64,000 bases of DNA from an uncultured Oscillospiraceae bacterium (GCA_947629955.1 CANRFT010000004.1:1-64000); one strand, 5' to 3'. Counted from the stretch's first letter, positions 16,192 to 24,720 are shown. Numbers and translations: made by a program. Notes: a model not told the origin generated them from the sequence alone.

Positions 16192-18681
16192 CTATCTGCT
16201 CTCCAGCACCGTATTGGCCCGGACCATGCGCAGGATGCGGACGGCGCTACGCTTCAGGTTCTCCAGCTTCACCGCTCCGCTCTCCAGCCCCTTCAGCAGG
16301 GCCTCCACCTGGTCTGGCCGGCCGGGACAGACAAGGTCGCACTGGGCAGCCGGTGCCTTCTGCACATCGCCGCTGGCGGGTTTTGTGCAGTCGGCCCGGT
16401 CGGCCTTCATGGCATCCCAGTCGCTCATCACCAGCCCTTGGAAACCCCATTCGTTGCGGAGCACCTTCACCAGCAGATCATAGTTGTTGGTGCAGTATAC
16501 GCCGTTCACCTTGTTGTAGGCCGCCATGACGGTCATGGGGTCGCCCTCCTTCACCGCGATCTCAAACCCACGGAGATACAGCTCACGCAAGGTCCGCTCG
16601 GTCATATTGGAGGAGGATTGGTTCCGCTCCAGCTCGCAGTTATTGGCAGCGAAGTGCTTCACGCTCATGCCCTTGCCGGGATGGGACTGGACGCCCCGGA
16701 CAATGGCCGCCGCCATCCTGCCGGACACCAGCGGATCCTCAGAGTAGTATTCAAAGGTACGCCCGCACAGTGGATTCCGGTGGATATTCATGCCGGGGGC
16801 CAGCCAGACGGTGATGCCGAATTGTTCCATCTCGGCCCCTACCGCGTCCCCCACCTGCTCCAGCAATCCCGGATCGAAGCTCTGAGCCAAGAGCTGGCTG
16901 CACGGCCAAGCGGTGGCGTACTGATAGTGGACCACGCCGTCCTCCGGCCTGGCCATCTGGCTTTTCAGCGCCATACCGGCAAAGCCGAACAGATACCGGC
17001 GGTATGCCTCCAGTGTCTCCGGCACACGGGCGGCTTTGACAGAGCCGTCGGGCAGCTCCACCACCTGGCTGGTCAGATTCAGCCCCGCGGGGCCGTCGGA
17101 GAGGATGGCGTTTGGAATGCCCAGACTCTCATACAGGTCCGGGGTGGTGGAGCCGGAGGCCCCCATGGCCATGACTTGGAGATGCTTGTTGCCGGTGCCG
17201 CCGCCCACCACCAGGGTGGCCAGCTGCCGGGCAGTCATGGACTCCACCAGGGCATCGTCCGGCTCCTCCGGGGTCTCATAGGTGTGGAAAACAGGATCAG
17301 GCAGGCAGCCGTTGATCGGGATGACCGGCAGCTGAGAGAAATACTCGTCCCGTCGTGCGGGGGGTGTGATTTCATGGATGGAATGTTGGAGCGGGCAGAT
17401 GTTGACGCACTGCTCCAGGAGAGCTTCATGGTCCAGCGACAGCGCTGCTATCAGTTTCGTGCTCGCGGAGGAATTGCCAAGGCGCAGGAAGTATTTCCCC
17501 CTGCGCAAGACCCATGCCGCCCTTGCTTCGTCGTAGCATGCCAGGTTTCTCAGCGAGACCGACAGAGTCACGTTCTCCCTCTCGCCAGGGGCCAGTTCCC
17601 CGGTTTTGGCAAACGCGGCCAGCCGCTGATACTCCGCGCCCTCCGTCCCAAAGGGGACGGTGGCGTAGAGTTGGACCACCTCCCGGCCAGGGACTTTGCC
17701 GGTGTTGGTCACGACGGCGGTCAGCTTCACTAAACCCGTTTCAATCTGGATGTCCCCGAAGGCTGTGTCAAACGTGGTGTAGCTGAGGCCGTAGCCGAAG
17801 GGATACCGGGGCTTCACCCCAAAGGTGTCAAAGAAGCGGTAGCCCACATAGATCCCCTCATTGTACTTCTGGTTGTACCTGTCGCTGCCCAGGTAAGAAT
17901 AGGTCGTGTTGGAGGGCAGATCCTCGAATTTATAGGCCCAGGAGGTGGCCAGCTTGCCGGAGAAGTTCACTTTCCCGGACAGCACGTCGGCCAAGGCGTT
18001 CCCGCCCTCCTCGCCGCCCTGGACAAAGTACACCAGGGCGCTGACGTGAAGAGTGTCCAGGAAGGATACGTCGATGACCCCTCCCGCATTGATGATCACG
18101 ATCAGGTTCTGATAGGCCTTTGAGACGAACTCCAGATTCTCCCGCTCCACATCGTCCAGGCGGTAGTCCCCCTGCTTGTCCTCCCGGTCGTTTCCCTCAC
18201 CGGCTTGCCGGGCCAGGACATAGATGGCGGTATCGCAGGCGGAGGCGGCCACATCTTCCTCCGTCACCGGGATTCCGGTGGGGTGCTCGAAGGGAGGGAT
18301 CATGCCCAGGATGCGGTAGAACTCCCGGACGCCCTCCACCTTTTTTCCCATCTCCTGGCGGTATGCCTCATAGGTATCGGCGTAGAACCTGTCGAAACGG
18401 TCCAGCCAGCAGATGGTGGTGATCTCGAACCCGGCGTCCTCCAGACCTTGGGCGATGGTGACGGAATACCGCTCCCGCACCGCGCCGGAGCCGGTGCCGC
18501 CCTTGACGGTCATCCTGGCCCCGGCACCATAGAGGGCGATCTTCTTTTCCTTCAGCGGAAGAACTCCGTCGTTTTCCAGCAGTACGAAGCCCTCGGCCGC
18601 AACCTTGCGGGCCAGGGCGCGGTTTTTCAATTCTACCGGCGATGGTTCGCCGCTTGTCCTGCCCTTGATGATCGGTTTCAT
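16192..18681 (-). CDS. Glycoside hydrolase family 3 with swapped domain order
   Basis: This is a beta-glucosidase/beta-xylosidase-type exo-enzyme of 829 residues. The order is reversed from classical GH3: the alpha/beta 'C' domain comes first (AAEGFVLLENDGVLPLKEK, residues about 31-49), then a fibronectin III-like domain (PFGYGLSYTTF ... VVTNTGKVPGREVVQLY), and the TIM barrel last (LSDGPAGL, KHFAANNCE). The nucleophile is Asp754 in VMSDWDAMK. This layout is known from Ruminococcus and Butyrivibrio GH3 enzymes. ATG 18681 follows ATAGGAGGAC; an in-frame upstream start to 18738 lacks support. It has no signal peptide and sits between the GH43 and a sugar symporter. Confidence 0.9.
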   Translation of the reverse strand: MKPIIKGRTSGEPSPVELKNRALARKVAAEGFVLLENDGVLPLKEKKIALYGAGARMTVKGGTGSGAVRERYSVTIAQGLEDAGFEITTICWLDRFDRFYADTYEAYRQEMGKKVEGVREFYRILGMIPPFEHPTGIPVTEEDVAASACDTAIYVLARQAGEGNDREDKQGDYRLDDVERENLEFVSKAYQNLIVIINAGGVIDVSFLDTLHVSALVYFVQGGEEGGNALADVLSGKVNFSGKLATSWAYKFEDLPSNTTYSYLGSDRYNQKYNEGIYVGYRFFDTFGVKPRYPFGYGLSYTTFDTAFGDIQIETGLVKLTAVVTNTGKVPGREVVQLYATVPFGTEGAEYQRLAAFAKTGELAPGERENVTLSVSLRNLACYDEARAAWVLRRGKYFLRLGNSSASTKLIAALSLDHEALLEQCVNICPLQHSIHEITPPARRDEYFSQLPVIPINGCLPDPVFHTYETPEEPDDALVESMTARQLATLVVGGGTGNKHLQVMAMGASGSTTPDLYESLGIPNAILSDGPAGLNLTSQVVELPDGSVKAARVPETLEAYRRYLFGFAGMALKSQMARPEDGVVHYQYATAWPCSQLLAQSFDPGLLEQVGDAVGAEMEQFGITVWLAPGMNIHRNPLCGRTFEYYSEDPLVSGRMAAAIVRGVQSHPGKGMSVKHFAANNCELERNQSSSNMTERTLRELYLRGFEIAVKEGDPMTVMAAYNKVNGVYCTNNYDLLVKVLRNEWGFQGLVMSDWDAMKADRADCTKPASGDVQKAPAAQCDLVCPGRPDQVEALLKGLESGAVKLENLKRSAVRILRMVRANTVLESR

Positions 18682-18753
18682 AGTAAGTCCTCCTATTCGA
18701 AAAAGGCGCTGTGGGCGGCGGCTTCCGCCGCCGCCCACGATTACCTGACCGTA

Positions 18754-20526
18754 TTACTTTTTCGCTTTTTTCGCTGCCTTGGCGGCGGCCTTTGCTTCCT
18801 TCGCCGCCCGCTTATCCAGGACCTTCTGGTTCTCCTTGTCGAAGTTCAGGCCCTGTTTGGCGCACTTTTCTTTCAGCTCCTTGACGCGGATCTCCTCGGC
18901 CTGACGGAAAGCCTCCTCCCGCTCACGGCGCTCCAGCTCGTCGGCAGGGATGTACTCTATGCCCAGGGCGGCGCACTCGGCCACCTTCCGCTCCTGGAGC
19001 TCACGGGACACCTGGGGCAGATGCTTCTCAATGTCAAACAGGAAGAAGAAGATCACGAACACCAGGACGCCGATAAGGATATAACTGCCCTGATAGGCCA
19101 CGTTGATCCAGCCGGTGGCGGCGGCGGGCTGGTCGGCGTAGAGGGCGATGTCGCCGTTCATGCCGATCTTCTCCGGCTGCATATATCCGCTGGCCATCAG
19201 CCCCAGGTTGAAGATACCCTGGGCGATGCCAACGGCGAACATCATGGAGGCGCTGGAGAAACCGCCGGTGAGGCCGTCGCAGCGGACCTTGGTCTTCCAT
19301 TCCACATGGTCGATCACGTCGCCCATGTAGGAGGTGATCACATAGGAGAAGGCGATGTTGCCGATGGCGGCCAGGGCGGTGCCGATCATGATCATCATAC
19401 GGCTGCCTGCATTCATGTAGGCGAAGACAGAGCCCAGCACCGTAATGATGGCGCCCGCCCAGATAACGGTTCGGCGGCCAAACTTCTTCATCAGCGGAAG
19501 GAGCAGCAGGATGCCGGGACCCATGGGGCTGAGGGCGATCATCTGGAAGCTGGCCTGGATGGCGGCGTACTCGCCGTAGGCGTTGCCCCGGACTACCCAG
19601 CCGGAGTAGTAGACGAGGGAGATGTTCCGCATGTTGGTCAAAATCTCGGTGACCAGCAGCAGGAGAATGAACATGATCCAATACTTGTCCAGGATGCAGG
19701 CCTTCAGCTGCTGGAACATGGTAGCCTCTTTGTGGATAGGGGAAGAAGCGGTTTGGGCGCTGTCTTCAATACCCACCTGGTTGCGGCGCTCCTCGGTGAC
19801 CCGCTCACGGGTGTAGAAGTACTGCACGAAAGCCAGAGGCACGCTCAGCAGGGCGAAGAAGGACATGGTTACGAAGTAGCCCCTGGCGTTGTCGCCGTGC
19901 ATAGCGGAGCACACGGCGGACAGAATCATGGGGAACAGGATGGACACGAGGCCGGTGCCCACGTTCATCGTGATACGGGCAGCCATGGCGTTGTTCTTCC
20001 GCTGGTTCACGTTTCGGGTGGACAGGGCGGCGGACAACTCCTTGGACATGTTCCACATGGTGTAGGACACGCAGTAGTACAGGTTGTAGCTGATCACGAC
20101 CCAGATGGCCTGGGCCATGGCGCCCTGGAAGGGCATCCAGAACATGAGGATGATGCTGATGGCCACCAGTGGCGCGGAGATGATCATCCAGGGCCGGACC
20201 TTGCCCTGGCGGCAGGTGGTCATGTCGATGAGCTTGCTCATGACCAGGTTGGTCACGGCGTCCAGCAGCTTGGAGATCACCGGGAACAGTACCATGAAGG
20301 TGGCGATCCAGGCCGCCCGGTTCACAGTGAAGCCCAGAATGTCGGTGAGATACTGATTGAAATAGCTGTTGACGATAGACTGCCCGATCAACATCCCGTA
20401 GGGGCCGATGACATAGCCCAGCCACATCTCCTTGGCGGTGGTGTTGGCGGACTTGATGCGGGAGTCCCATCTGTGACTGCTGAACGCGTTGGCCAGCAGT
20501 CCGCGTTTTTCGCTTGCCGTATTCAT
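18754..20526 (-). CDS. GPH-type sugar:cation symporter (MFS superfamily)
   Basis: This is a 590-residue membrane protein with about 12 transmembrane helices, resembling the glycoside-pentoside-hexuronide:cation symporter family (MelB/UidB/XynB). Motifs include 'GPYGMLIGQSIVNSYFNQYLTDILG' split across TM1, and 'KLLDAVTNLVMSKLIDMT' where the conserved cation-site aspartates lie. The C-terminus after about residue 500 is a long charged cytoplasmic tail ending in a lysine/alanine-rich stretch, longer than in typical members. It is the likely importer of the oligosaccharide cut by GH3, GH43 and GH2. The ATG has GGGAGGAAAAG upstream. Confidence 0.85.
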   Translation of the reverse strand: MNTASEKRGLLANAFSSHRWDSRIKSANTTAKEMWLGYVIGPYGMLIGQSIVNSYFNQYLTDILGFTVNRAAWIATFMVLFPVISKLLDAVTNLVMSKLIDMTTCRQGKVRPWMIISAPLVAISIILMFWMPFQGAMAQAIWVVISYNLYYCVSYTMWNMSKELSAALSTRNVNQRKNNAMAARITMNVGTGLVSILFPMILSAVCSAMHGDNARGYFVTMSFFALLSVPLAFVQYFYTRERVTEERRNQVGIEDSAQTASSPIHKEATMFQQLKACILDKYWIMFILLLLVTEILTNMRNISLVYYSGWVVRGNAYGEYAAIQASFQMIALSPMGPGILLLLPLMKKFGRRTVIWAGAIITVLGSVFAYMNAGSRMMIMIGTALAAIGNIAFSYVITSYMGDVIDHVEWKTKVRCDGLTGGFSSASMMFAVGIAQGIFNLGLMASGYMQPEKIGMNGDIALYADQPAAATGWINVAYQGSYILIGVLVFVIFFFLFDIEKHLPQVSRELQERKVAECAALGIEYIPADELERREREEAFRQAEEIRVKELKEKCAKQGLNFDKENQKVLDKRAAKEAKAAAKAAKKAKK

Positions 20527-20570
20527 TGCTTTTCCTCCCTCATATCAGATTTCCAGCATCGGATGATTTG

Positions 20571-20576
20571 ATTATA
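20571..20576 (-). promoter_or_regulatory. Probable -10 element of the symporter operon
   Basis: On the minus strand the sequence reads GGCTATAATC, a consensus TATAAT 45 bases upstream of the symporter ATG. No good -35 hexamer is seen at the right distance, which fits a promoter needing an activator such as the adjacent AraC protein. Confidence 0.4.
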
Positions 20577-20627
20577 GCCTGTGAGGGAGAAAACCCGTTA
20601 ACACTTTTTCGCTCAAGTTGTCGTTTT

Positions 20628-21821
20628 TTAGTTTACCTTTTGATTTTTTTGCCGAAATTTTGTGGGCGGCAGGCCCTCTGCCCGTTCAAATTGATGAGAA
20701 AAATAGCTCTGAGTAGAAAACCCCAGCCGTTCGCTGATTTCCAGAACGGTCAGATCAGTATTGACCAGCAGCTTTTTCGCCTCTCGCACCTTTGCCCGGA
20801 GGATATACTCCTTCACGCTGTACCCGGTTTCCGCCTTGAACAGCTTTGTGAGATAATACGGCGTATAGCCGGACCGCTCTGCCAGCTCCTCCACGGTCAC
20901 ACTGCCGGCCACGTGGGCTTCAATATAATCCCTGCACGCCTGGATCGGTCTGGAGATCCCCGCGGCGGTCTTGACCCGGTGGACGCGCCTGATATAGTCC
21001 TCATACATGGTATGGCTGACAGCGGCGATCTCGCTGATGCTCTGGCAGGCGTCCACCGTCTCCGTATAGGTGTCGGAGAGGGTATAGGCCACATCCGAGG
21101 AGAGGCCACCCTCGATGGCTGCCCTGGCACAGAGGGTGATAAAGGCCACCACGGAATACTTGGCCTGCCGGATCGGGTCGATGCCCGCCCGGATACCGAG
21201 GCTCCCTGTGCCCGCCGCCGTCAGCGCTCCCCGATAGTCCAAATTGCCGTTCTGTACCCGATCCAGCAGTTCGTGTTCATTGATCAGCGGAGAATGGGCC
21301 TGCCTGTCCTCATACTCCCATTTTTGCTCCTGCGGCATATTGTAGACGAAGTCGCTGACGCTGACTGTTTCCCCCGTCATATAGCGGTGCAGAAGCACCG
21401 TGAACTGAAAGAAATTCATGGTGGATATAACGGGGATGACAGACATACACTCAATGAGTCCCCGTTTGTTGGTAAAGGACAGATGATAGGATTCTATGAG
21501 CTTTTCTGCCATTCTTGGAGTAACAGGCTGGGTGAAGACCGGCCCCAAAACGCAGAGTTCCCGTTGTCCTTCCGTCTCCCCCATTACAACAGACCAAAGA
21601 ACGCCCAGCTTTGCCCCTAGGATCAGCGGAGTTGACCCGCATTCCATATGGCGCTTTATGATTTCTGCCCGCTCCGGCGTCAACAGGAGTTTTTTATTCA
21701 GATTTGGAATGGCGGAGTTTGTCTCCAGCATATTCAGATCCCCATCAAACCAACTGCTCCAAAGGCCAAAGCAATCCAAAAGCGCCGCCCGGAACCCATC
21801 AACATCACTTCTGTTCGCCAT
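20628..21821 (-). CDS. AraC-family regulator with unusual N-terminal half (copy 2)
   Basis: This 397-residue protein ends in an AraC DNA-binding domain (VTVEELAERSGYTPYYLTKLFKAETG and VLEISERLGFSTQSYFSHQFERAEG). Its N-terminal 280 residues share motifs with the regulator at 13475-14695 but the two are clearly diverged. ATG 21821 is chosen because GAAAGGTGAG precedes it; an upstream extension to 21872 is in frame but weaker. It lies immediately upstream of the symporter - GH3 - GH43 run on the same strand and probably activates it. Confidence 0.85.
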   Translation of the reverse strand: MANRSDVDGFRAALLDCFGLWSSWFDGDLNMLETNSAIPNLNKKLLLTPERAEIIKRHMECGSTPLILGAKLGVLWSVVMGETEGQRELCVLGPVFTQPVTPRMAEKLIESYHLSFTNKRGLIECMSVIPVISTMNFFQFTVLLHRYMTGETVSVSDFVYNMPQEQKWEYEDRQAHSPLINEHELLDRVQNGNLDYRGALTAAGTGSLGIRAGIDPIRQAKYSVVAFITLCARAAIEGGLSSDVAYTLSDTYTETVDACQSISEIAAVSHTMYEDYIRRVHRVKTAAGISRPIQACRDYIEAHVAGSVTVEELAERSGYTPYYLTKLFKAETGYSVKEYILRAKVREAKKLLVNTDLTVLEISERLGFSTQSYFSHQFERAEGLPPTKFRQKNQKVN

Positions 21822-21879
21822 CCCGCTCACCTTTCCCGATTTTTCAATCGCCCCCAAACGCAGGGACATCATCAGCTAT

Positions 21880-22098
21880 ATGTCAATTATAATCAGCCCA
21901 TCCAGGATAATCAACATCGGCCGCCGTTTTTTCGGTTTTACGGAGGCTAAGATTTACCAGGGCCTGTACGCCAACCTGACCAACCGCTGCTTCTCCGCCT
22001 GCACCTTCTGTCTGCGGCAAAACACGGACCACATCCGGCTCTATAAGGAACGCAGTCCTTTGGGGAGAAAAAGTTCAAAAATCGGCACATCTTTATAG
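21880..22098 (+). pseudogene. Truncated radical SAM protein (N-terminal stub)
   Basis: The frame gives 'IYQGLYANLTNRC' followed by FSACTFC and LRQN, the start of a radical SAM enzyme with a complete CxxxCxxC cluster motif. The pattern 'LYxNLTNRCxxxCTFCxRQN' is that of the TatD-associated radical SAM proteins. After about 40 residues of similarity the match stops (near 22045) and the frame ends at 22098. Only the first tenth of the enzyme is left, so it is a remnant, probably cut by insertion or deletion at the left edge of the second mobile element. Confidence 0.65.
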
Positions 22099-22183
22099 GC
22101 ACATTTGCAAAAGGTCACACATTTTTTGCCGCTGGCACTCCCCACAATACTGTGATACAAAAGGTCTGTATCAAAAAGCAAAA

Positions 22184-22402
22184 TTAGATTCCGACCATAG
22201 CCTTTTGCAGCTTTTGGGGATTTGGGTAGCTCATAATCATTTCACGCTTCGGTTTATTCGGGGCATACGCCGTTTCCCACACCTTCAAATTAAAGCCGAG
22301 GAATGTGACCGCTGTTTTACGCATGTCTGTGATAACCGTCTTTTTCTGTGACAGTTCAAGTTTGAGTTTGTGAACAAATGATTCGAAAACTATATGGGCT
22401 TA
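22184..22402 (-). pseudogene. Group II intron reverse transcriptase remnant
   Basis: On the minus strand, an unbroken frame of about 72 codons reads 'FVHKLKLELSQKKTVITDM' then 'RKTAVTFLGFNLKVW', followed by a short tail ending in a stop. This is the characteristic end of the reverse transcriptase palm/thumb border of group II intron-encoded proteins ('LSxEKTxITDMRK...xFLGFxFKV'). A stop lies directly upstream in frame and the maturase and endonuclease parts are absent. It is decayed debris of a retroelement at the left edge of the second mobile region. Confidence 0.6.
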
Positions 22403-22418
22403 AATAAGTTTTATTAAT

Positions 22419-22486
22419 AATTATTCCGACCTAAAACCGCCAAACATGAGAATTGCAGGGTGGTTTTTTCTAAGGTCGGAATAATT
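22419..22486. repeat. 14-base perfect inverted repeat, small palindromic unit
   Basis: AATTATTCCGACCT at 22419-22432 and its exact complement at 22473-22486 enclose 40 bases. TTCGGAATA recurs just outside at 22492-22500. It may be the end structure of a small mobile unit or a dead insertion sequence. Confidence 0.5.
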
Positions 22487-22501
22487 CTTTTTTCGGAATA
22501 A

Positions 22502-22533
22502 GGTTTGTTATTACGAAGTCGTAATAACAAACC
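22502..22533 (-). terminator. Strong hairpin at the end of the polymerase operon
   Basis: A 15-base perfect stem (GGTTTGTTATTACGA at 22502-22516, complement at 22519-22533) overlaps the last codons and stop of the 84-codon gene that follows the Y-family polymerase. There is no clean U tract after it, so it may act as a terminator or protect the mRNA end. Confidence 0.5.
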
Positions 22534-22759
22534 ACCGATCCCGCTCGAACCAGAGGTATCGCTCCTTCCCGGCGGCACGCACGGTATAGCGGTCTCCAAC
22601 CCCGCCCACTGTCTGGCACGCGGCTCGGCGCACGTCCAGAATCTTGTCGATTGGGTATTTGTGCCCCTCGTCGAACTCGATGATCTGAGGCCGCAGCCGC
22701 CCATCTGCCTCAAAGCGGACGATAACGGGGACATATCGTTTTGTTCGCTCTCTGTCCAT
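22511..22759 (-). CDS. Small conserved protein co-transcribed with the Y-family polymerase
   Basis: This 82-residue protein begins MDRERTKRYVPVIVRFEADG and contains a beta-rich core (IIEFDEGHKYPIDKILDVR, then GDRYTVRAAGKERYLWFERDRWFV). Small proteins of this pattern (similar to DUF6504) are commonly encoded beside DinB/ImuB-like polymerases. The ATG at 22759 (or two codons earlier) nearly abuts the polymerase stop, so they form an operon. A role as polymerase partner is inferred from position only. Confidence 0.65.
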   Translation of the reverse strand: MDRERTKRYVPVIVRFEADGRLRPQIIEFDEGHKYPIDKILDVRRAACQTVGGVGDRYTVRAAGKERYLWFERDRWFVITTS

Positions 22760-22764
22760 GACCA

Positions 22765-24009
22765 CTATCCTCCAAAGTAGCCGACCGGGTGGACGGTGTG
22801 CCCGCGGGGATTGATGGCACCCAGCACCGGGTCAGTGCAGGTCACAGCCCGCCGGACGCTCATGTATCCGTATTCCTGCCGGAGCTGGTCTACAGCGGCG
22901 TCGATGCGCTCCCATTTGTCCCGGCGGATGCCGTCGGCCAGATAGGAAAGCTGGAAGCCCGCCGAGGCATCTACCAGGTCCGAGCCACGCACTCCCACGC
23001 TGCGGATGTTCCTGATCCAACTATAGTTCTGTTTGAAGAGCTTGAATGCCGTGTTGGCTATTTCTTCGCTGGAGGCTGTGGGCATCTCCAATTTCTGCTG
23101 GCGGCTGAACGTAAACAGGCTGGTGTCGCGCATGGATACCTCTACTACCGTGCAACGAAAACCCTGCTCCCGGAGCCGGGACGCAACACTCTCCGCCAGC
23201 AGGTACAGCATGAGATGGACATCCTCATCACAAGTCAGATCCCGTGGTGTCGTGGCGCTGTTGCCTACGGACTTTACCTTCCGGACGTAATCCTGCCGAC
23301 GCACCGGCGTGGGATCCCAGCCGTTGGCGAACCTCCGGAGAACCGCGCCCATTTTGCCAAACTTATAGGTCAGGACGCTCTCCGGGCACTCTGCCAATCG
23401 CCCAATGGTGGTGATACCCATATGCCGCAGCTTTTCAACTGTGGCCGGGCCCACATAGAGCAGATCCTTGGCCGGCAGCGGATAGACGATCTCCTTATAG
23501 TTATCTGCCTCAATTCGGGTGATGGCGTCTGGCTTCTTATAATCGCTGCCCAGCTTGGCGGTGATCTTGTTGTTGGCCACGCCAATGCTGACCGTAATCC
23601 CCAGCTCAAACTTGACCCGCTTGCTGATCTCTCTGGCAATGGTCATGGGGTCGCCATAGAGCCCGGTGCTGCCGGTGACGTCCAACCACGACTCATCGAG
23701 GCCGAACGCCTCGACCTGGTCGGTGTAGTCCTCATAAATTTCTCTGGCATACTTGCTGATGCGGACATACTCAGCCATGTCCGGCGGCAGCACCACCAAA
23801 TCAGGGCAGCATTGCTTTGCCTGCCAGATGGCTTGCCCAGTCCGAACACCATAAGGTTTTGCGATATAGTTGGCAGTAAGAACGATGCCGTGGCGATCCT
23901 CCTGGCTCCCGCACACGGCCACCGGCTTGTTACGCAGTTCCGGCCGGCGCTGGCATTCCACGGACGCGTAGAAGGAGTTGGCATCCACATGAAGGATATT
24001 TCGTGTCAT
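22765..24009 (-). CDS. dinB: Y-family DNA polymerase (Pol IV/DinB-like)
   Basis: This is a translesion DNA polymerase of 414 residues. The palm has the metal ligands in 'LHVDANSFYASVE' (about residues 6-18) and 'FGLDESWLDVTG' (about 103-114), and the fingers contain the 'VLTANYIAKPYGVRTGQ' substrate loop. A helix-hairpin-helix thumb (LLYVGPATVEKLRHMGI) and a little-finger domain follow. The true start is ATG 24009 (MTRNILHVD), with GGGGGGTGATG upstream; the longer in-frame extension to 24318 has no family support. Two LexA-box-like sites lie upstream, so it is probably SOS-induced. It belongs to the second mobile element. Confidence 0.92.
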   Translation of the reverse strand: MTRNILHVDANSFYASVECQRRPELRNKPVAVCGSQEDRHGIVLTANYIAKPYGVRTGQAIWQAKQCCPDLVVLPPDMAEYVRISKYAREIYEDYTDQVEAFGLDESWLDVTGSTGLYGDPMTIAREISKRVKFELGITVSIGVANNKITAKLGSDYKKPDAITRIEADNYKEIVYPLPAKDLLYVGPATVEKLRHMGITTIGRLAECPESVLTYKFGKMGAVLRRFANGWDPTPVRRQDYVRKVKSVGNSATTPRDLTCDEDVHLMLYLLAESVASRLREQGFRCTVVEVSMRDTSLFTFSRQQKLEMPTASSEEIANTAFKLFKQNYSWIRNIRSVGVRGSDLVDASAGFQLSYLADGIRRDKWERIDAAVDQLRQEYGYMSVRRAVTCTDPVLGAINPRGHTVHPVGYFGG

Positions 24010-24036
24010 GTCATCACCCCCCGTACCCAAAGAATA

Positions 24037-24048
24037 AAACAAGCGTTC
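24037..24048 (-). promoter_or_regulatory. LexA-box-like site 1
   Basis: AAACAAGCGTTC fits the Gram-positive SOS box GAAC-N4-GTTC at seven of eight conserved positions. It lies 28 bases upstream of the polymerase start codon. Confidence 0.5.
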
Positions 24049-24080
24049 TAATCCGTCAAGTGGGAATGATTGGACGGATA

Positions 24081-24092
24081 GAACATACGTTG
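24081..24092 (-). promoter_or_regulatory. LexA-box-like site 2
   Basis: GAACATACGTTG fits GAAC-N4-GTTC at seven of eight conserved positions. The central ATAC and flanking A/T resemble the Bacillus consensus CGAACATATGTTCG. It lies 72 bases upstream of the polymerase start. Confidence 0.55.
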
Positions 24093-24247
24093 TAAAACTG
24101 CACAACGCAAGATGTGGGTGCAACACGGAAAAAGTTGCACAGACGGAGGCCCATATCTGTGCCCGCGGCATCGCTGTTGATTGACACACGCCTTGGCTAC
24201 GACTGAAAAAATCTATACTGTCATAGACGGCAACAGTGAAATATGAT

Positions 24248-24288
24248 AAAAACCCCTTCATATCCGTATCAGGTACGAAGGGGTTTTT
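24248..24288. terminator. Terminator downstream of the XRE regulator gene
   Basis: A perfect 12-base stem AAAAACCCCTTC (24248-24259) pairs with 24277-24288, with A and T tracts on both sides. It separates the XRE gene from the SOS-controlled polymerase promoter on the same strand. Confidence 0.75.
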
Positions 24289-24314
24289 ATATGCAATGGT
24301 GAGTGAGCAACGGG

Positions 24315-24557
24315 TCAAAGTATCTCCTGCTCCAACGTATCAAAATCGGGGGTAGAAAAGAATTCGCCCAACGTAATCTCGAATCCGTCACACAGCTTTT
24401 TGATGGTGACGATCCCTGGATTATTGCTCTCTCCGTTCAAAATGCTTTTGATTGTAGCCTGCGGTACGGCGGCAATGTTACTCAGACCATTTGGCGTAAT
24501 GCCACGGGCTTTGCACAGTTCAAGGATACGAGCGGCTACCGCTTCACGAGTGTTCAT
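24315..24557 (-). CDS. XRE-family transcriptional regulator
   Basis: This 80-residue Cro/CI-type repressor consists of almost only the helix-turn-helix domain (ARILELCKARGITPNGLSNIA, then VPQATIKSILNG). ATG 24557 is preferred since GGAGG lies seven bases upstream; an extension to 24584 would run through an operator palindrome. It is divergent from the gene at 24721, and the region between carries three copies of a 14-base palindrome that it most likely binds. Confidence 0.85.
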   Translation of the reverse strand: MNTREAVAARILELCKARGITPNGLSNIAAVPQATIKSILNGESNNPGIVTIKKLCDGFEITLGEFFSTPDFDTLEQEIL

Positions 24558-24571
24558 AGACAAATCCTCCA

Positions 24572-24661
24572 AGTGATTTGTCACTATGATAGATTTTTTT
24601 GCTTATTCGTATTAGTGATACTTCACTAACTATCAAAAATATGTTATAGTGATTTATCACT
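24572..24661. promoter_or_regulatory. Three operator palindromes AGTGAT-N2-TCACT type in a divergent promoter
   Basis: AGTGATTTGTCACT (24572-24585), AGTGATACTTCACT (24614-24627) and AGTGATTTATCACT (24648-24661) share arms AGTGA and TCACT around a variable four-base centre. A plus-strand promoter TTCACT-17 bases-TATAGT (24622-24627, 24645-24650) has its -35 inside copy 2 and its -10 overlapping copy 3, so binding would block it. Copy 1 covers the region just ahead of the XRE gene's ribosome binding site, which suggests autoregulation. Confidence 0.7.
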
Positions 24662-24720
24662 ATATCTCTGTGCATCCCGTTATAGACGACTAATTATAGT
24701 CTAAAGAGAGAAGTGGCTAT

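Noticed and set aside
15739..17733. Long open frame on the plus strand
   Set aside because: It is antisense to the GH3 and GH43 genes, which have clear catalytic motifs. Its translation is low-complexity and matches no family; high GC keeps antisense frames open.
18205..20571. 788-codon open frame on the plus strand
   Set aside because: It runs antisense to the symporter gene. Its His/Gly/Asp/Val-rich product is typical of shadow frames.
22765..24318. Longer N-terminus for the Y-family polymerase
   Set aside because: The extra 103 codons cover the LexA boxes and a terminator and do not resemble any polymerase domain.
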